From NCBI RefSeq assembly GCF_000317515.1, contig NC_019738.1, positions 6,846,001-6,910,000 of the forward strand: a DNA stretch of 64,000 nucleotides, given 5' to 3'. Of the stretch, positions 49,571-57,970 are shown one piece after another. The stretch is from Allocoleopsis franciscana PCC 7113. GTDB lineage: Bacteria; Cyanobacteriota; Cyanobacteriia; Cyanobacteriales; Coleofasciculaceae. The position numbers were made by a program, and so were the translations under genes. A model generated the notes under the pieces. It was given only the letters and a program-made list of their open reading frames with translations, searched no databases and was not told where the DNA came from. Positions within the stretch are counted from its first letter, which is position 1, and each line of letters starts with the position of its first letter.

Positions 49571-51189
49571 GGAAGTTCCCCTTTGACAAAAAACTACAAC
49601 CTATGCTGTGAGAGAGGGAGAGACTCAACTCCTCGGCTGTTACTGGGTACAAATTAAGGAAACTTCTAACAAATCTAACGCTTTTTGTTGGAGTGGAGTC
49701 GGTTGAGTAATTTTCTCAAACATTAGAGAAGTCTCCAGACCACTAGACTGGAATTTATTTTTGACAATCGTTGCTAAATCAGTCATTAAAGTCCGAAAAC
49801 TATGGACAGGAAGCTTTTCAGGTGTCTTTTTAGTCGCTGCCTTAGCGCGGGCTTTCTTTGAACGCTTAGATGGAGCAACAATTGAACTTTTTCCCTCCGG
49901 TTCAACTGTGACTTTTTCATCGTCAAACAGCAGTGGAGCTAAAGCTTTCCTCATGTGCCACTCCACATAATAAGCCAGCATACACAAGAAGACGTGAGCT
50001 TTGACGCGCTGTTCTAAACGGTGATAAATTGGACGTACTTTCAAATCGATAGTTTTATAACTGCGGAAAGCTTGTTCGACAGTAGAAAGGCTTTTATAGG
50101 TTCTCACCGTTTGAGCCGCATCTAAAGTCTCCGGTTTGACTGAAGTCCGAATAATATAGACTCCATCCAAAGCCGAATCATTGGCGATAGCCGCTTCATT
50201 CAATGAGTAAGAAAAACTTGTCTCAGTGATGGCAATATTAAAGTATTTCCCCACACATGTAGCATTGAGAACTCGCCCCACTCTCAGTCCAATCTGGTCG
50301 GCTCCTTTGAGGGCGCGTTTATCTCGTGAAGTGGCGATAACAATCTTATTGAGTTCCTGCTGTGTCGCCTGTAATAAAGCAATTCTAGTCAAAGACTTTT
50401 CTTGAGCAAGCATCGGGTTGCGACAAGCAATTAGCCGCTCACTGGGGTAATCAGAACAAGAAAATTCTACTAAGTCAGTTTCATCAAATAATGAGAGTTG
50501 AACAGCTTCTTGTTCAAGAAGTTTCCGAAGCTCCTTCGGATAGATGTCTTAGGGCTAACTCATTTTCGATTAATTCTTGTTTGGATACCAGCCAATCCAT
50601 TGCTTCATACAATTCATCTTCATCGGCTTTTTCTAAGCCCAACAGTTCACTTAACGATGAATTGCACGTTTCGCTGTGCAATCCTCTCGCTGTGGCTAAC
50701 TTGGAACGAGGGTCAAGGAGACGCGCCACGATCATCGCCAAAACTAGAGCTCGTTTTCTCGAATTTGAGGGTGAGATTAGATGGTGCAAAGACAGTTTTT
50801 TGATTGTTCCTAAAACCGCAGCTACATGACCATGAGGTAGACTTCTTTCTACAGAGAATGATTCGGAGAGATTTTCAATAGCTGCGCCGCCTTTGAGCAC
50901 TATTCTCAAGTTATCAATGACAGTATCCGGTAATTTTGACAGGTTAGCTAAAGTTCTTTTACGGATTTTACCCCCTTCACGATAGGACTCTCGTAGGAGG
51001 ACAGCGGGGGGTGAATTTCTGTTAGGGACTCGTTCAATATACATGGCTACTATTGTCCCAGAAATCTCCCCGCCAAAATCTTAAAAAATTCTTAAAAACA
51101 TGGGTACGGCTTTCTGGGAGTAAATGGCTCTAGTTCCCGTCACTCAAGCTTTTTCTCCCTTTGTAGTTCATCTGTACGGGGGAACTTCC
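49571..51189 (-). mobile_element. IS1634-type insertion sequence, 1619 bp, internally deleted
   Basis: Inverted repeats GGAAGTTCCCC / GGGGAACTTCC lie at the borders. An exact 8-bp direct repeat GTAGTAAC flanks both (49563-49570 and 51190-51197). Removing the IS and one copy restores the AlbA_2 reading frame exactly. The transposase inside is deleted in the middle. The clean duplication implies a fairly recent insertion. Confidence 0.92.
49640..51044 (-). pseudogene. IS1634-type transposase, missing its central part
   Basis: The N-terminal part (51044-50514) reads YIERVPNRNSPPAVLLRES and ends ELALRHLSEGASET, just before where the first catalytic Asp should lie. The next piece joins directly to EAVQLSLFDETDLVEFSCSDYP and continues to LEVSLICTQ (49640). 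Roughly 100 or more residues are missing, including the first catalytic Asp, so this copy cannot move by itself. Confidence 0.85.
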
Positions 51190-51376
51190 GTAGTAACGTT
51201 TCTACATCCATTCAATTGAAAAATAGGTGATAGACGCTCCAGGCAACAAAGATTGCCTTCTATCATTCTAGTTTCAGCCTCTGGTTGAGTGCTGGTTCCT
51301 TCTCCAAAGGGGAAGCTATTTTCGAGTTCAGAGCGTGTACTACCTCATCGTCCTACTCTATTCCTGGTATCGTTAG

Positions 51377-52783
51377 CTAGATGGGTTCTGTGTCTTGCTG
51401 TTTTGCTTTCGTGCCACCATACTCAGCAGCATCACCCATCGTCTGAGTAGCGGCTTTGGCTTCCGCTTCGGCTTGTGCCTGTTCTGCGCCAATCTGTTCT
51501 AATAAGAGGGATGCAGGCTCATCATTGGAGTCTTGAGGAGTCAGTTCACCTCGAAAAGCACGATGCAGCAGGGTTTGAAATAAATGCTCTGCTTGGCGAG
51601 CGCCTTCCCGTTGTTGGGTGCGGATGCGTTCAAATTTCTGGACGATTTGGGCAAATTTTTCTTGGAGGGGGAGGGGGGGAATGGGAACAATACACTGTTT
51701 TACGATACCCGTACTAATAGTGTTTAATCCACTCGTAGTATTGCTTGAGGTATGAAAGTATTTTTGACCACCTGAATTATTTATATAGTGACTGAGATAG
51801 GCACTATTGACAATTTTAAGATTCACACGAACACGAATCAAATGGTTTTGATGTACACAATCTTTTATAGAGCCATCCCAGACTGCACACCTTCCAATCT
51901 CCGCAGCATTTCCGTGTCCTTCAACAATCAAGATGTCATCTTTTTGAAGCTTGACACGTATAAATTCTTCTTTTGTTAAACCTATTATTTTTATTTCTGA
52001 TAAATCTAGTTTGTTTCTATAAACATTGGCGACTCGGAGATAGGGTAACTTAAGTTCAAGATTATCTCTTTTCTGACTTAGTTGAAGTCCACCCTGTACT
52101 TCACTGATTTCATCTAATAATTTTGTTTTCCATCCTTTCGGATTAGCGATTGGGTCGCCGAACATCTCCAAAAAGACGGATCGCAGGTAGGTGTCGCTGA
52201 GTTGTAGGGCGTAGCGTCGGGTGCGTCGGAGTCTGTCGGCTTTTTGTGCGATCGCAGCAATCCGCTTTTGTTCCGCTAACGGCGGCAAAGGAATTTCTAC
52301 GTCCTTTAGCTTGGTCAGGCTAAGAAATGTACGAACAGTATCGGTAATTTCTTGCTTGAGTTGTGATTGAACAATATCGCTATTTAGACAAATTTCAAGG
52401 TATTTTGCGTTTACTTGACTTAAGTCAGGTGTAATTTTATTGAAATTTTGAGACATGATTGCTCGTGGAAGAGATTCAGGAATTTGAAAAGCAAGCCCTG
52501 AAGCTCCAACCGCTACAACAACGACATCCCCTGGCTTAACTTCGCTTCGCGCCAGCTCTTTAGCCTTTTCTTCACTAATAAATTTCAAATCCTCTAAGCT
52601 CAACTGACCATCAGATATATTCAGTCCTCTTAATACAGGTACTCCTGTATTTTGGTAATGTGCCGATGTCAGGTTTGAACCGAAAGGACCACTGGAAAGT
52701 GCATAATGAGATTTATCGGCGATTTCCTCCAACTTGACCCATCGCCATCCATTGGGTAACTTATTTGCTTTGGCTATCGACAT
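51377..52783 (-). CDS. hsdS: Type I restriction-modification specificity subunit HsdS
   Basis: The 468-residue protein has two target-recognition domains, each followed by a conserved helical repeat: TRD1 (about 1-165) then IPLPPLAEQKRIAAIAQKADRLR, and TRD2 (about 205-370) then IPIPPLPLQEKFAQIVQKFERIR. This is the full bipartite HsdS layout, apparently intact. However, the neighbouring hsdR and hsdM are collapsed, so it has no partner in this window. It might serve a methylase encoded elsewhere and change its specificity. It starts 14 bp after the upstream remnant. Confidence 0.9.
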   Translation of the reverse strand: MSIAKANKLPNGWRWVKLEEIADKSHYALSSGPFGSNLTSAHYQNTGVPVLRGLNISDGQLSLEDLKFISEEKAKELARSEVKPGDVVVVAVGASGLAFQIPESLPRAIMSQNFNKITPDLSQVNAKYLEICLNSDIVQSQLKQEITDTVRTFLSLTKLKDVEIPLPPLAEQKRIAAIAQKADRLRRTRRYALQLSDTYLRSVFLEMFGDPIANPKGWKTKLLDEISEVQGGLQLSQKRDNLELKLPYLRVANVYRNKLDLSEIKIIGLTKEEFIRVKLQKDDILIVEGHGNAAEIGRCAVWDGSIKDCVHQNHLIRVRVNLKIVNSAYLSHYINNSGGQKYFHTSSNTTSGLNTISTGIVKQCIVPIPPLPLQEKFAQIVQKFERIRTQQREGARQAEHLFQTLLHRAFRGELTPQDSNDEPASLLLEQIGAEQAQAEAEAKAATQTMGDAAEYGGTKAKQQDTEPI

Positions 52784-52796
52784 ACTGCAAATAATC

Positions 52797-53676
52797 TCAC
52801 TCTGACTTCACGCATTGCATGATTTCTTGCATTTCCGTCGTCATAATATGCTCTAACTTCAATAACCGCTCCATCGTCACCTGTGGTGACTCATAAAACG
52901 GCTCATCCTGCTCAATTTGACGGTAACGACTCGCTGAAAGGTCGTATTTATTCGCCTTCACCTGCGCCTTTGTCACCCAAAACTGGCGATTCAATTGATT
53001 GATTTCCGCTTGCAGGGGTGCCATTTGCTCGTGCAGTTGTGCTAATTGTTGCCTATCTGCTTCCAAAGCGAGGCGAGTTGGCTCATCATCGGCAGGTGCA
53101 ACAGCATTCTCAAATGTCAGGCGATTGATTTCCTTGAGCAGCTTCAACCGTTCAGCCTTCATCGGTGCAACTTCAGATTCTAACTCACTCAACTGACGCT
53201 GGCTAATAAACTCCTCAAAATTCCGCCTCACCACCTCCTGATAATCTGGCAGTGCCTCAATCTCCATCAACTCCCGCAAAAACGCCAGCAAACTATTCAC
53301 CTTCAAATTAAACGCCTTGCGAATATTCGACTCCGATAACTGCACATTCCCCCCACCCAACTCTTGCCGCAGCGTTCTCTCCAACGCCACCAGTTGCAAA
53401 TCCGTCACCGCTTCCCCATTCCGAATTGCCGCAATCGTCGGGTGATTTTCCACAATCTCCAACACCTTCCCCTCAACCCGCTGGCGGTATTCCTCAATAT
53501 AAACTTGCTCTCCCCCCTCACCCAACGTGATATAACCACTGGTAGCAATCCGGTCTGCCAAGTCAATCTCAACAAACGAACTGGGACGCTGACGCCGATT
53601 CTTCATCTGACTTGCCAAATCCGCAATAACCCGATTCAACTATTTCTTTTCTAGTATTCGCTTCGTTGCGAGACAT
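52797..53676 (-). pseudogene. Collapsed hsdR-hsdM fusion (type I restriction remnant)
   Basis: Three pieces are joined. From ATG 53676 come about 13 codons typical of an HsdR start (MSRNEANTRKEIVESG). In another frame from 53639 follows the HsdR C-terminal domain (GYITLGEGGEQVYIEEY, NIRKAFNLKVNSLLAFLREL, DYQEVVRRNFEEFI). This then runs in frame into the C-terminus of HsdM (RQFWVTKAQVKANKYDLSAS, YRQIEQDEPFYESPQVTMERL). The HsdR nuclease and motor domains and the HsdM NPPY methylase core are gone. Two deletions would explain this. The HsdM tail normally contacts HsdS, so a short product might still bind HsdS; that is inference. Confidence 0.8.
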
Positions 53677-53841
53677 TCAATACTTCCGAGAACTGGCTAG
53701 AGCGATCGCGTTACTCTCTTAGTGTTCCCACTAACTGAGCATAAATCACTGCTAACTAGTTTGGCATTGCACTTGATTTTTTGCAGGCAATATGCATACC
53801 TATTCTCTGTCTAAACCTATGGAGAGAGAACGATGCCCCAC

Positions 53842-54303
53842 TCATTCGCCAATGAGCTTTTCATCAATGTCCCTTGCTAGTTCTTTAACGGTGTTAGCCC
53901 ACTGCCAACTTTTATCGCCTCCCATCAGAAGCCAGCGAATCCAGTCAACAGAAGGATACTGTTGATTGCCCCACCCTGGCTTTTCCTGATCTATTTCGGC
54001 ATTTTCAAAAAAATCCAGTATCTCATCAATATCTTGGAACGTGATTCGCTTGCCATCTGCAAGGGCTTGAGGCAACCTTAATTTTTCGCTCCCTCCATAT
54101 CGCTCATAGAGACTAAGACCTAACTTCGCCGGACTTTGCACTGAAACTGGCGCAATCACGCTATGTTCTCCCTCCTGGCGGCTGGCAAGCAGGATAGACA
54201 AGGATAGGGCTGCAATTTGGATGGGAATGATACTAGATGCAAGCATTTTCAGTTGCCAGGATGGAGGACACGAAAAGCAGTAAGCAAATTTGTTGTAGTA
54301 CAC
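53842..54303 (-). CDS. Unknown protein directly downstream of tniQ
   Basis: Up to 153 residues; the true start may be Met20 (54246). A hydrophobic segment (LASSIIPIQIAALSLSILLA) near the N-terminus is followed by a folded region with LGLSLYERYGGSEKLRLPQALADGKRITFQDIDEILDFF and a tryptophan-rich end (SVDWIRWLLMGGDKSWQW). I know no family. It begins 16 bp after tniQ in the same direction, so it is probably co-transcribed with the transposition genes and could have a role in targeting or regulation. It is not a MerR-type V-K repressor. Confidence 0.55.
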   Translation of the reverse strand: MYYNKFAYCFSCPPSWQLKMLASSIIPIQIAALSLSILLASRQEGEHSVIAPVSVQSPAKLGLSLYERYGGSEKLRLPQALADGKRITFQDIDEILDFFENAEIDQEKPGWGNQQYPSVDWIRWLLMGGDKSWQWANTVKELARDIDEKLIGE

Positions 54304-54319
54304 TCACTATAAAACTAGG

Positions 54320-54883
54320 CTAGACGCTTTTCGAGTCAGACCTAATGCCTAATCGCTTAGCCCTTTTTTCCTTTGCTATGATTTGCCGTTTTTTCATGGA
54401 AGTAAACTTCATGCCACAGCGTTGACAGTTGCCATCTTTCCACTCTGATGGCAGTGGGAATTTCTCATCACAGGCAGGGCATCGTGATATCAGTGGTAAT
54501 TGATGTTTCTCACAGTATTCGGTTGATTGGAACTGCCAATGAATGCGGTGATAGGGAGCTTCACGATAACATACTGCACATAGGCGAGTTGAGCAAGTCA
54601 CCATTAGCACACCCTTTGGCGGACACAAGGCTTCAAGCTTACTGACTTCTACACCAATCAGCTTAGCCATTGCCTCCAATTCTTTCTGAGTCGGGCGCGG
54701 ATTAAACCGAAACTTCTCCCATCGAGATAGAGCCGTCCCAATCCCTGCTTTTCTGCTCAAACTTCCCGGAGCGGATATATTCACAATTTCCTGACGGCGA
54801 AAGCGTCCGAAGTAGTGGCTGATGCTTTCTCCTTCAAACGGCTCAAGATACCAGGGTGGATGTTGGGGGGCTTCAGTTTCCAT
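54320..54883 (-). CDS. tniQ: TniQ, short type V-K form
   Basis: The 187-residue protein starts with PWYLEPFEGESISHYFGRFRR, then the helix-turn-helix part (GIGTALSRWEKFRFNPRPTQKELEAMA). A double zinc-binding region follows with LCAVCYREAPYHRIHWQF, YCEKHQLPLISRCPACDEKF and CQRCG, all cysteines and the histidine present. This closely follows the small TniQ of V-K transposons (about 167 residues). There it caps TnsC filaments and contacts Cas12k and tracrRNA. A basic tail of about 20 residues (KKRQIIAKEKRAKRLGIR) is longer than usual. It lies 42 bp after tnsC and is probably in one operon. Confidence 0.93.
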   Translation of the reverse strand: METEAPQHPPWYLEPFEGESISHYFGRFRRQEIVNISAPGSLSRKAGIGTALSRWEKFRFNPRPTQKELEAMAKLIGVEVSKLEALCPPKGVLMVTCSTRLCAVCYREAPYHRIHWQFQSTEYCEKHQLPLISRCPACDEKFPLPSEWKDGNCQRCGMKFTSMKKRQIIAKEKRAKRLGIRSDSKSV

Positions 54884-54925
54884 TTCTTGAACCTACGAAT
54901 ACTTTCAATAAACGGAAGTTTTGAA

Positions 54926-55897
54926 TTAAACCTGTTTAAGCTTGGATATCGGTTGAAATTGAATGCCTAATGCTTGGGATATATTTTGAGAGTTAATTTG
55001 AGCCTTAGGATGGTCAAGCTTCCAAATAGCAATCTCCCGAAGATTTTCATATAAGGGTCTGAGCTGACCTTGAGAAGCCTCGTGCAGCAGCGCAACGATC
55101 TCAGGATTAGAGGCCAAGTTCAATGGCTTTGACCACTTTAACCCTGATTTTTCCCACTCTCCGATTACAGTCGCTGTATCCTGCCTAGACAGTAGATTAA
55201 AGGGGTGATACTTCAAAAATGTATTATGTATATTGATGTATCTTTTCTTTTTATTAGAGTTTGGATCGAGAATATCGTTTAAGTAAGGAGGACCTGTCAA
55301 AATCACCGAAATCTTCAGTTTTTCCGAAATTCTTACAAGCTCATTAAAAGCTGCAAATGATAATAACTCTGCCTGATTGACAATCAAGATTTTGACCCCA
55401 TACCCATTAAGGGTTCCCCATGTCCGCGCACGCAAATCTCGTAGGGGTCTACAATCAAAAGGATTGGAAAGAAACTCCAGAATCAGGAGAAATAAATCGG
55501 TAGGGCTGCCATGTTGTTCCATCTCAATATAGGCAACTGGGGCAGGAAGCTGTAAAAAATCACCTCGACGCTTTACACGTTGCTTCGTGTAGTAATCTAA
55601 CGCTTTTGATAAACCCAACCGATCAAAGGTAGTGACACGGGCACAGATTTTGAGGTCACGCCAGTAATCCAGGCGCTCAAATAAATTCTGATCTCGTTGC
55701 ACTCCTACATACGTATCAATCCGACCAATTCGCTCAACCTCGGCTTGTTGTTCAGGCGATCGACTTGGTTGCAGCCCAGGCTGCTGGATAGCTACATTCG
55801 CCTGAGTATTGCCAGCCCTTTGAGCATCCACTTTTTGCTGGGGCGAGTGGCGCGGTTCCTCCTCCGATGGCTGGATGGCTGTGTTGGATTTGCTCAT
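54926..55897 (-). CDS. tnsC: TnsC-like AAA+ protein with lost ATPase motifs
   Basis: The 323-residue protein aligns along its length with V-K TnsC. At the Walker A position (GESRTGKT in ShTnsC) it reads TTFDRLGL (about 89-96). At Walker B (LIIDEAD) it reads LIVNQAE (171-177), with Asp to Asn and Glu to Gln. Sensor 1 is ILTGPPYL, and the arginine-finger stretch (ERFRAHLRF) is NTFLKYHPF. The fold and flanking helices are kept. A 32-residue N-terminal duplication (SPQQKVDAQR / SPEQQAEVER) is extra. The gene has no stop or frameshift. It is predicted not to hydrolyse ATP. The start is 6 bp after tnsB. Confidence 0.88.
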   Translation of the reverse strand: MSKSNTAIQPSEEEPRHSPQQKVDAQRAGNTQANVAIQQPGLQPSRSPEQQAEVERIGRIDTYVGVQRDQNLFERLDYWRDLKICARVTTFDRLGLSKALDYYTKQRVKRRGDFLQLPAPVAYIEMEQHGSPTDLFLLILEFLSNPFDCRPLRDLRARTWGTLNGYGVKILIVNQAELLSFAAFNELVRISEKLKISVILTGPPYLNDILDPNSNKKKRYINIHNTFLKYHPFNLLSRQDTATVIGEWEKSGLKWSKPLNLASNPEIVALLHEASQGQLRPLYENLREIAIWKLDHPKAQINSQNISQALGIQFQPISKLKQV

Positions 55898-55903
55898 CTT
55901 CGT

Positions 55904-57805
55904 TTACCAGTTGTCTTCCATGAACTCATCCCAGTCAGGAACTACAAATAGAGCCGGCTTGACTGGCATTTCAGTTTGTTCATATACAGACTCTACACCC
56001 TCAGTAGGCTCCGAAGCGATCGCTTCGTTAACAGTTTTTCCCTTCTTTTTGCCTTTTGAAGAATCCTCTGGATGTAACTCCACAACCTTGGAATGAGTGG
56101 ATTTACTTGTAATGCGACGTTGTTCAGACTTTCGCCGTCCTTTTACAGTTTTTGCTTGCTCAATCGAAGAGGTGTACAAATCCCGTTGCTGTGCCAAGAT
56201 TGACGACTGATCGATCACTTTACCCTCATCACGAATTTTCTTCTTGCGATCTTCCCACTCCTTCAAAGACAACCGCTCCTCCTCTAAGTCCCTAGCCCTG
56301 ATACTACCTAGATACTTCGAGGGTTGACCGTTCTTCTCCCGCGTGTAGACGAGAATGTAAACGATATTGCTCGGATTGTATCTAAGCGTGACCTGGTAGC
56401 CTTCGTACTCTTCTAGGAAATTCGCATTTTTGTCGTATCGCCAATAGCCATCCTCATCTCTGCTCAAACTAGCCGTATACACTAGCCCTACAAACTCTAT
56501 ACATCCACGCTCTTGGACTTTTCGCTTTGCCTCCTTCATCAAACAGATATCGAGTTCTCGCTCACTGTCAGGCATTCTTGGCTTTCCACCCAGCAAGCCA
56601 GTCCACCATCGTTCTAGGCGGCGTGTTTGCTCCTTGTCTTTTCGGACTCTGGGATAAAAATGGTAATTGTGGTGGTCTACAAACTGCCGAACCAATTTCC
56701 TCTCATATTCTTCATAGACAACACAAGCCTTCTTCTCTGGATTCTTTGGGCGCTCCTGCAAGGAACCTCCCTTAAAACCCAGTACCAGTGCGGCAAATTC
56801 GGTCTTCAGTTCTAAAAATAATCGCTCTACCACTCCACCTTGCTCAGTATAGAGACGAAGGCGCATCTTGAAGCCCAAATCTGCTGCAATGTGTTTTAGA
56901 TGTGCAGACTTAAATTCCTTGGCTCTGTCAGTGACAACATACTCCGGTAGCCCACAAACCTCCCACTTTTCTCGGAGTTGGTACTCTTCACCGTAATGTT
57001 TTGGCAAAATGGCATGTCGGAGTGCTAAGGCAACTTCATGGGAACCTGGAGATTCAAAGCCAATGTGATACCCCATTACACAACCTGAGAAGGTATCGAT
57101 GACTGCGGTAATCCAAGCACAATTGACTAGCTCCCCATTGGCGTCTACCAGTAAGTTATCCAACTTGGTATGGTCAATCTGCCAAACTTGGTTGCTGCGC
57201 TCAACAACGATATCGCCATCAGTTGTTTTGACGATGAGTCCTGGTCCTTGCCCTGGATTCCGAACTTTGCGATTCTTTTTCTCGATAATCGGGTTGAGAA
57301 CTTTATACACAAACATATGCGAAGGGTATTCACCCTCTTTCAACCCTAACTCCAGTTCAGCATGTCCCTTGACTTGGTTATAGACAAGGTTTGGGGTCAT
57401 GCCTAGACCCGCTTTTTTAGCCTGCTTATAAGTATTGGTGATGAACTCTATCCAGTACTCAACACTATGCTTCCACCGTTTATAGCCTTTGAGTTGACCT
57501 GCATCAGAACGAGTAGTTCTAGCTATTGCAGCTAAACCCTTTTTCTCAACCTTCTCTAACCACCGCGTTATCGTTCTAGGATGCTTTTCCAGCCGGTCTG
57601 CCCACTGTTTGATTTTCTCTTGCTTGAGTTCGTCAGCAGCTTGGAGAATCTCCTCGAGCGCCTCAACCTTACGCATCACCTCCCGTTTCTCATCCAGGTC
57701 TTCAATCAGCTCAATTAGGATGTTGTATTCCTGAGTTGGTGGCTGTTCTTGGTCTGTTTGAGCAGCTTCGGTATCTTGAGTCGGTGAGATTTTCGCTGAT
57801 TCCAT
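55904..57805 (-). CDS. tnsB: TnsB, DDE transposase of type V-K-like Tn7 element
   Basis: The 633-residue protein has N-terminal DNA-binding domains (about 45-170; KQWADRLEKHPRTITRWLEKVEKKG is a helix-turn-helix). The RNase H-like catalytic core has Asp211 (WQIDHTKLD), Asp293 (VVTDRAKEF) and Glu327 (GGVVERLF), with spacing equal to that of ShTnsB as I recall it. A beta-barrel (about 420-530) and a disordered basic tail follow. It ends with FVVPDWDEFMEDNW, which resembles the C-terminal hook that ShTnsB uses to bind TnsC. Catalysis therefore appears intact. Its start lies 230 bp inside the pyrC-side transposon end. Confidence 0.95.
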   Translation of the reverse strand: MESAKISPTQDTEAAQTDQEQPPTQEYNILIELIEDLDEKREVMRKVEALEEILQAADELKQEKIKQWADRLEKHPRTITRWLEKVEKKGLAAIARTTRSDAGQLKGYKRWKHSVEYWIEFITNTYKQAKKAGLGMTPNLVYNQVKGHAELELGLKEGEYPSHMFVYKVLNPIIEKKNRKVRNPGQGPGLIVKTTDGDIVVERSNQVWQIDHTKLDNLLVDANGELVNCAWITAVIDTFSGCVMGYHIGFESPGSHEVALALRHAILPKHYGEEYQLREKWEVCGLPEYVVTDRAKEFKSAHLKHIAADLGFKMRLRLYTEQGGVVERLFLELKTEFAALVLGFKGGSLQERPKNPEKKACVVYEEYERKLVRQFVDHHNYHFYPRVRKDKEQTRRLERWWTGLLGGKPRMPDSERELDICLMKEAKRKVQERGCIEFVGLVYTASLSRDEDGYWRYDKNANFLEEYEGYQVTLRYNPSNIVYILVYTREKNGQPSKYLGSIRARDLEEERLSLKEWEDRKKKIRDEGKVIDQSSILAQQRDLYTSSIEQAKTVKGRRKSEQRRITSKSTHSKVVELHPEDSSKGKKKGKTVNEAIASEPTEGVESVYEQTEMPVKPALFVVPDWDEFMEDNW

Positions 57806-57970
57806 AAGATAAATTAATAAATTAAAGCGATTAATGGGAAAAAGGCATTTATCGGTTTAAAATAATTTTGGTCGATTTTCAGGGAAAAGGCAAATAGCTA
57901 TTTAAACTTGGTGAGAAAATAAAGAGAATACAAAAAAGCTTGAAGCTTAGTTTCAGTAAGCGTTTCAAGC

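Larger units (their letters stand above)
47923..51211 (-). pseudogene. AlbA_2 (Schlafen-like) ATP-binding protein gene, split after codon 4 by an IS
   Basis: From the original ATG (51211) the gene reads MDVET, then is interrupted by the IS at 49571-51189. It resumes LLQRLDIGEDQDIEFKSA and continues through an AlbA_2 domain (FANTDGGYIVLGVSESKG), an ATPase-like domain (HEALREALVNTLIHAF, FSNPGRLRI, GLGEKAGSGFQKI) and a winged helix. A tail has five SEHN/SEHK repeats. The uninterrupted protein would have about 560 residues. Such proteins often accompany restriction or other defence genes; here it follows hsdS in the same direction. A TTG at 49494 could start a truncated product. Confidence 0.85.

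Noticed and set aside
53641-53841. Possible second transposon end just after the tniQ operon (making a 4.4-kb element)
   Set aside because: No TGT tip and no TTGTC...TTAA repeats are present; the clear matching end lies after tRNA-Cys.
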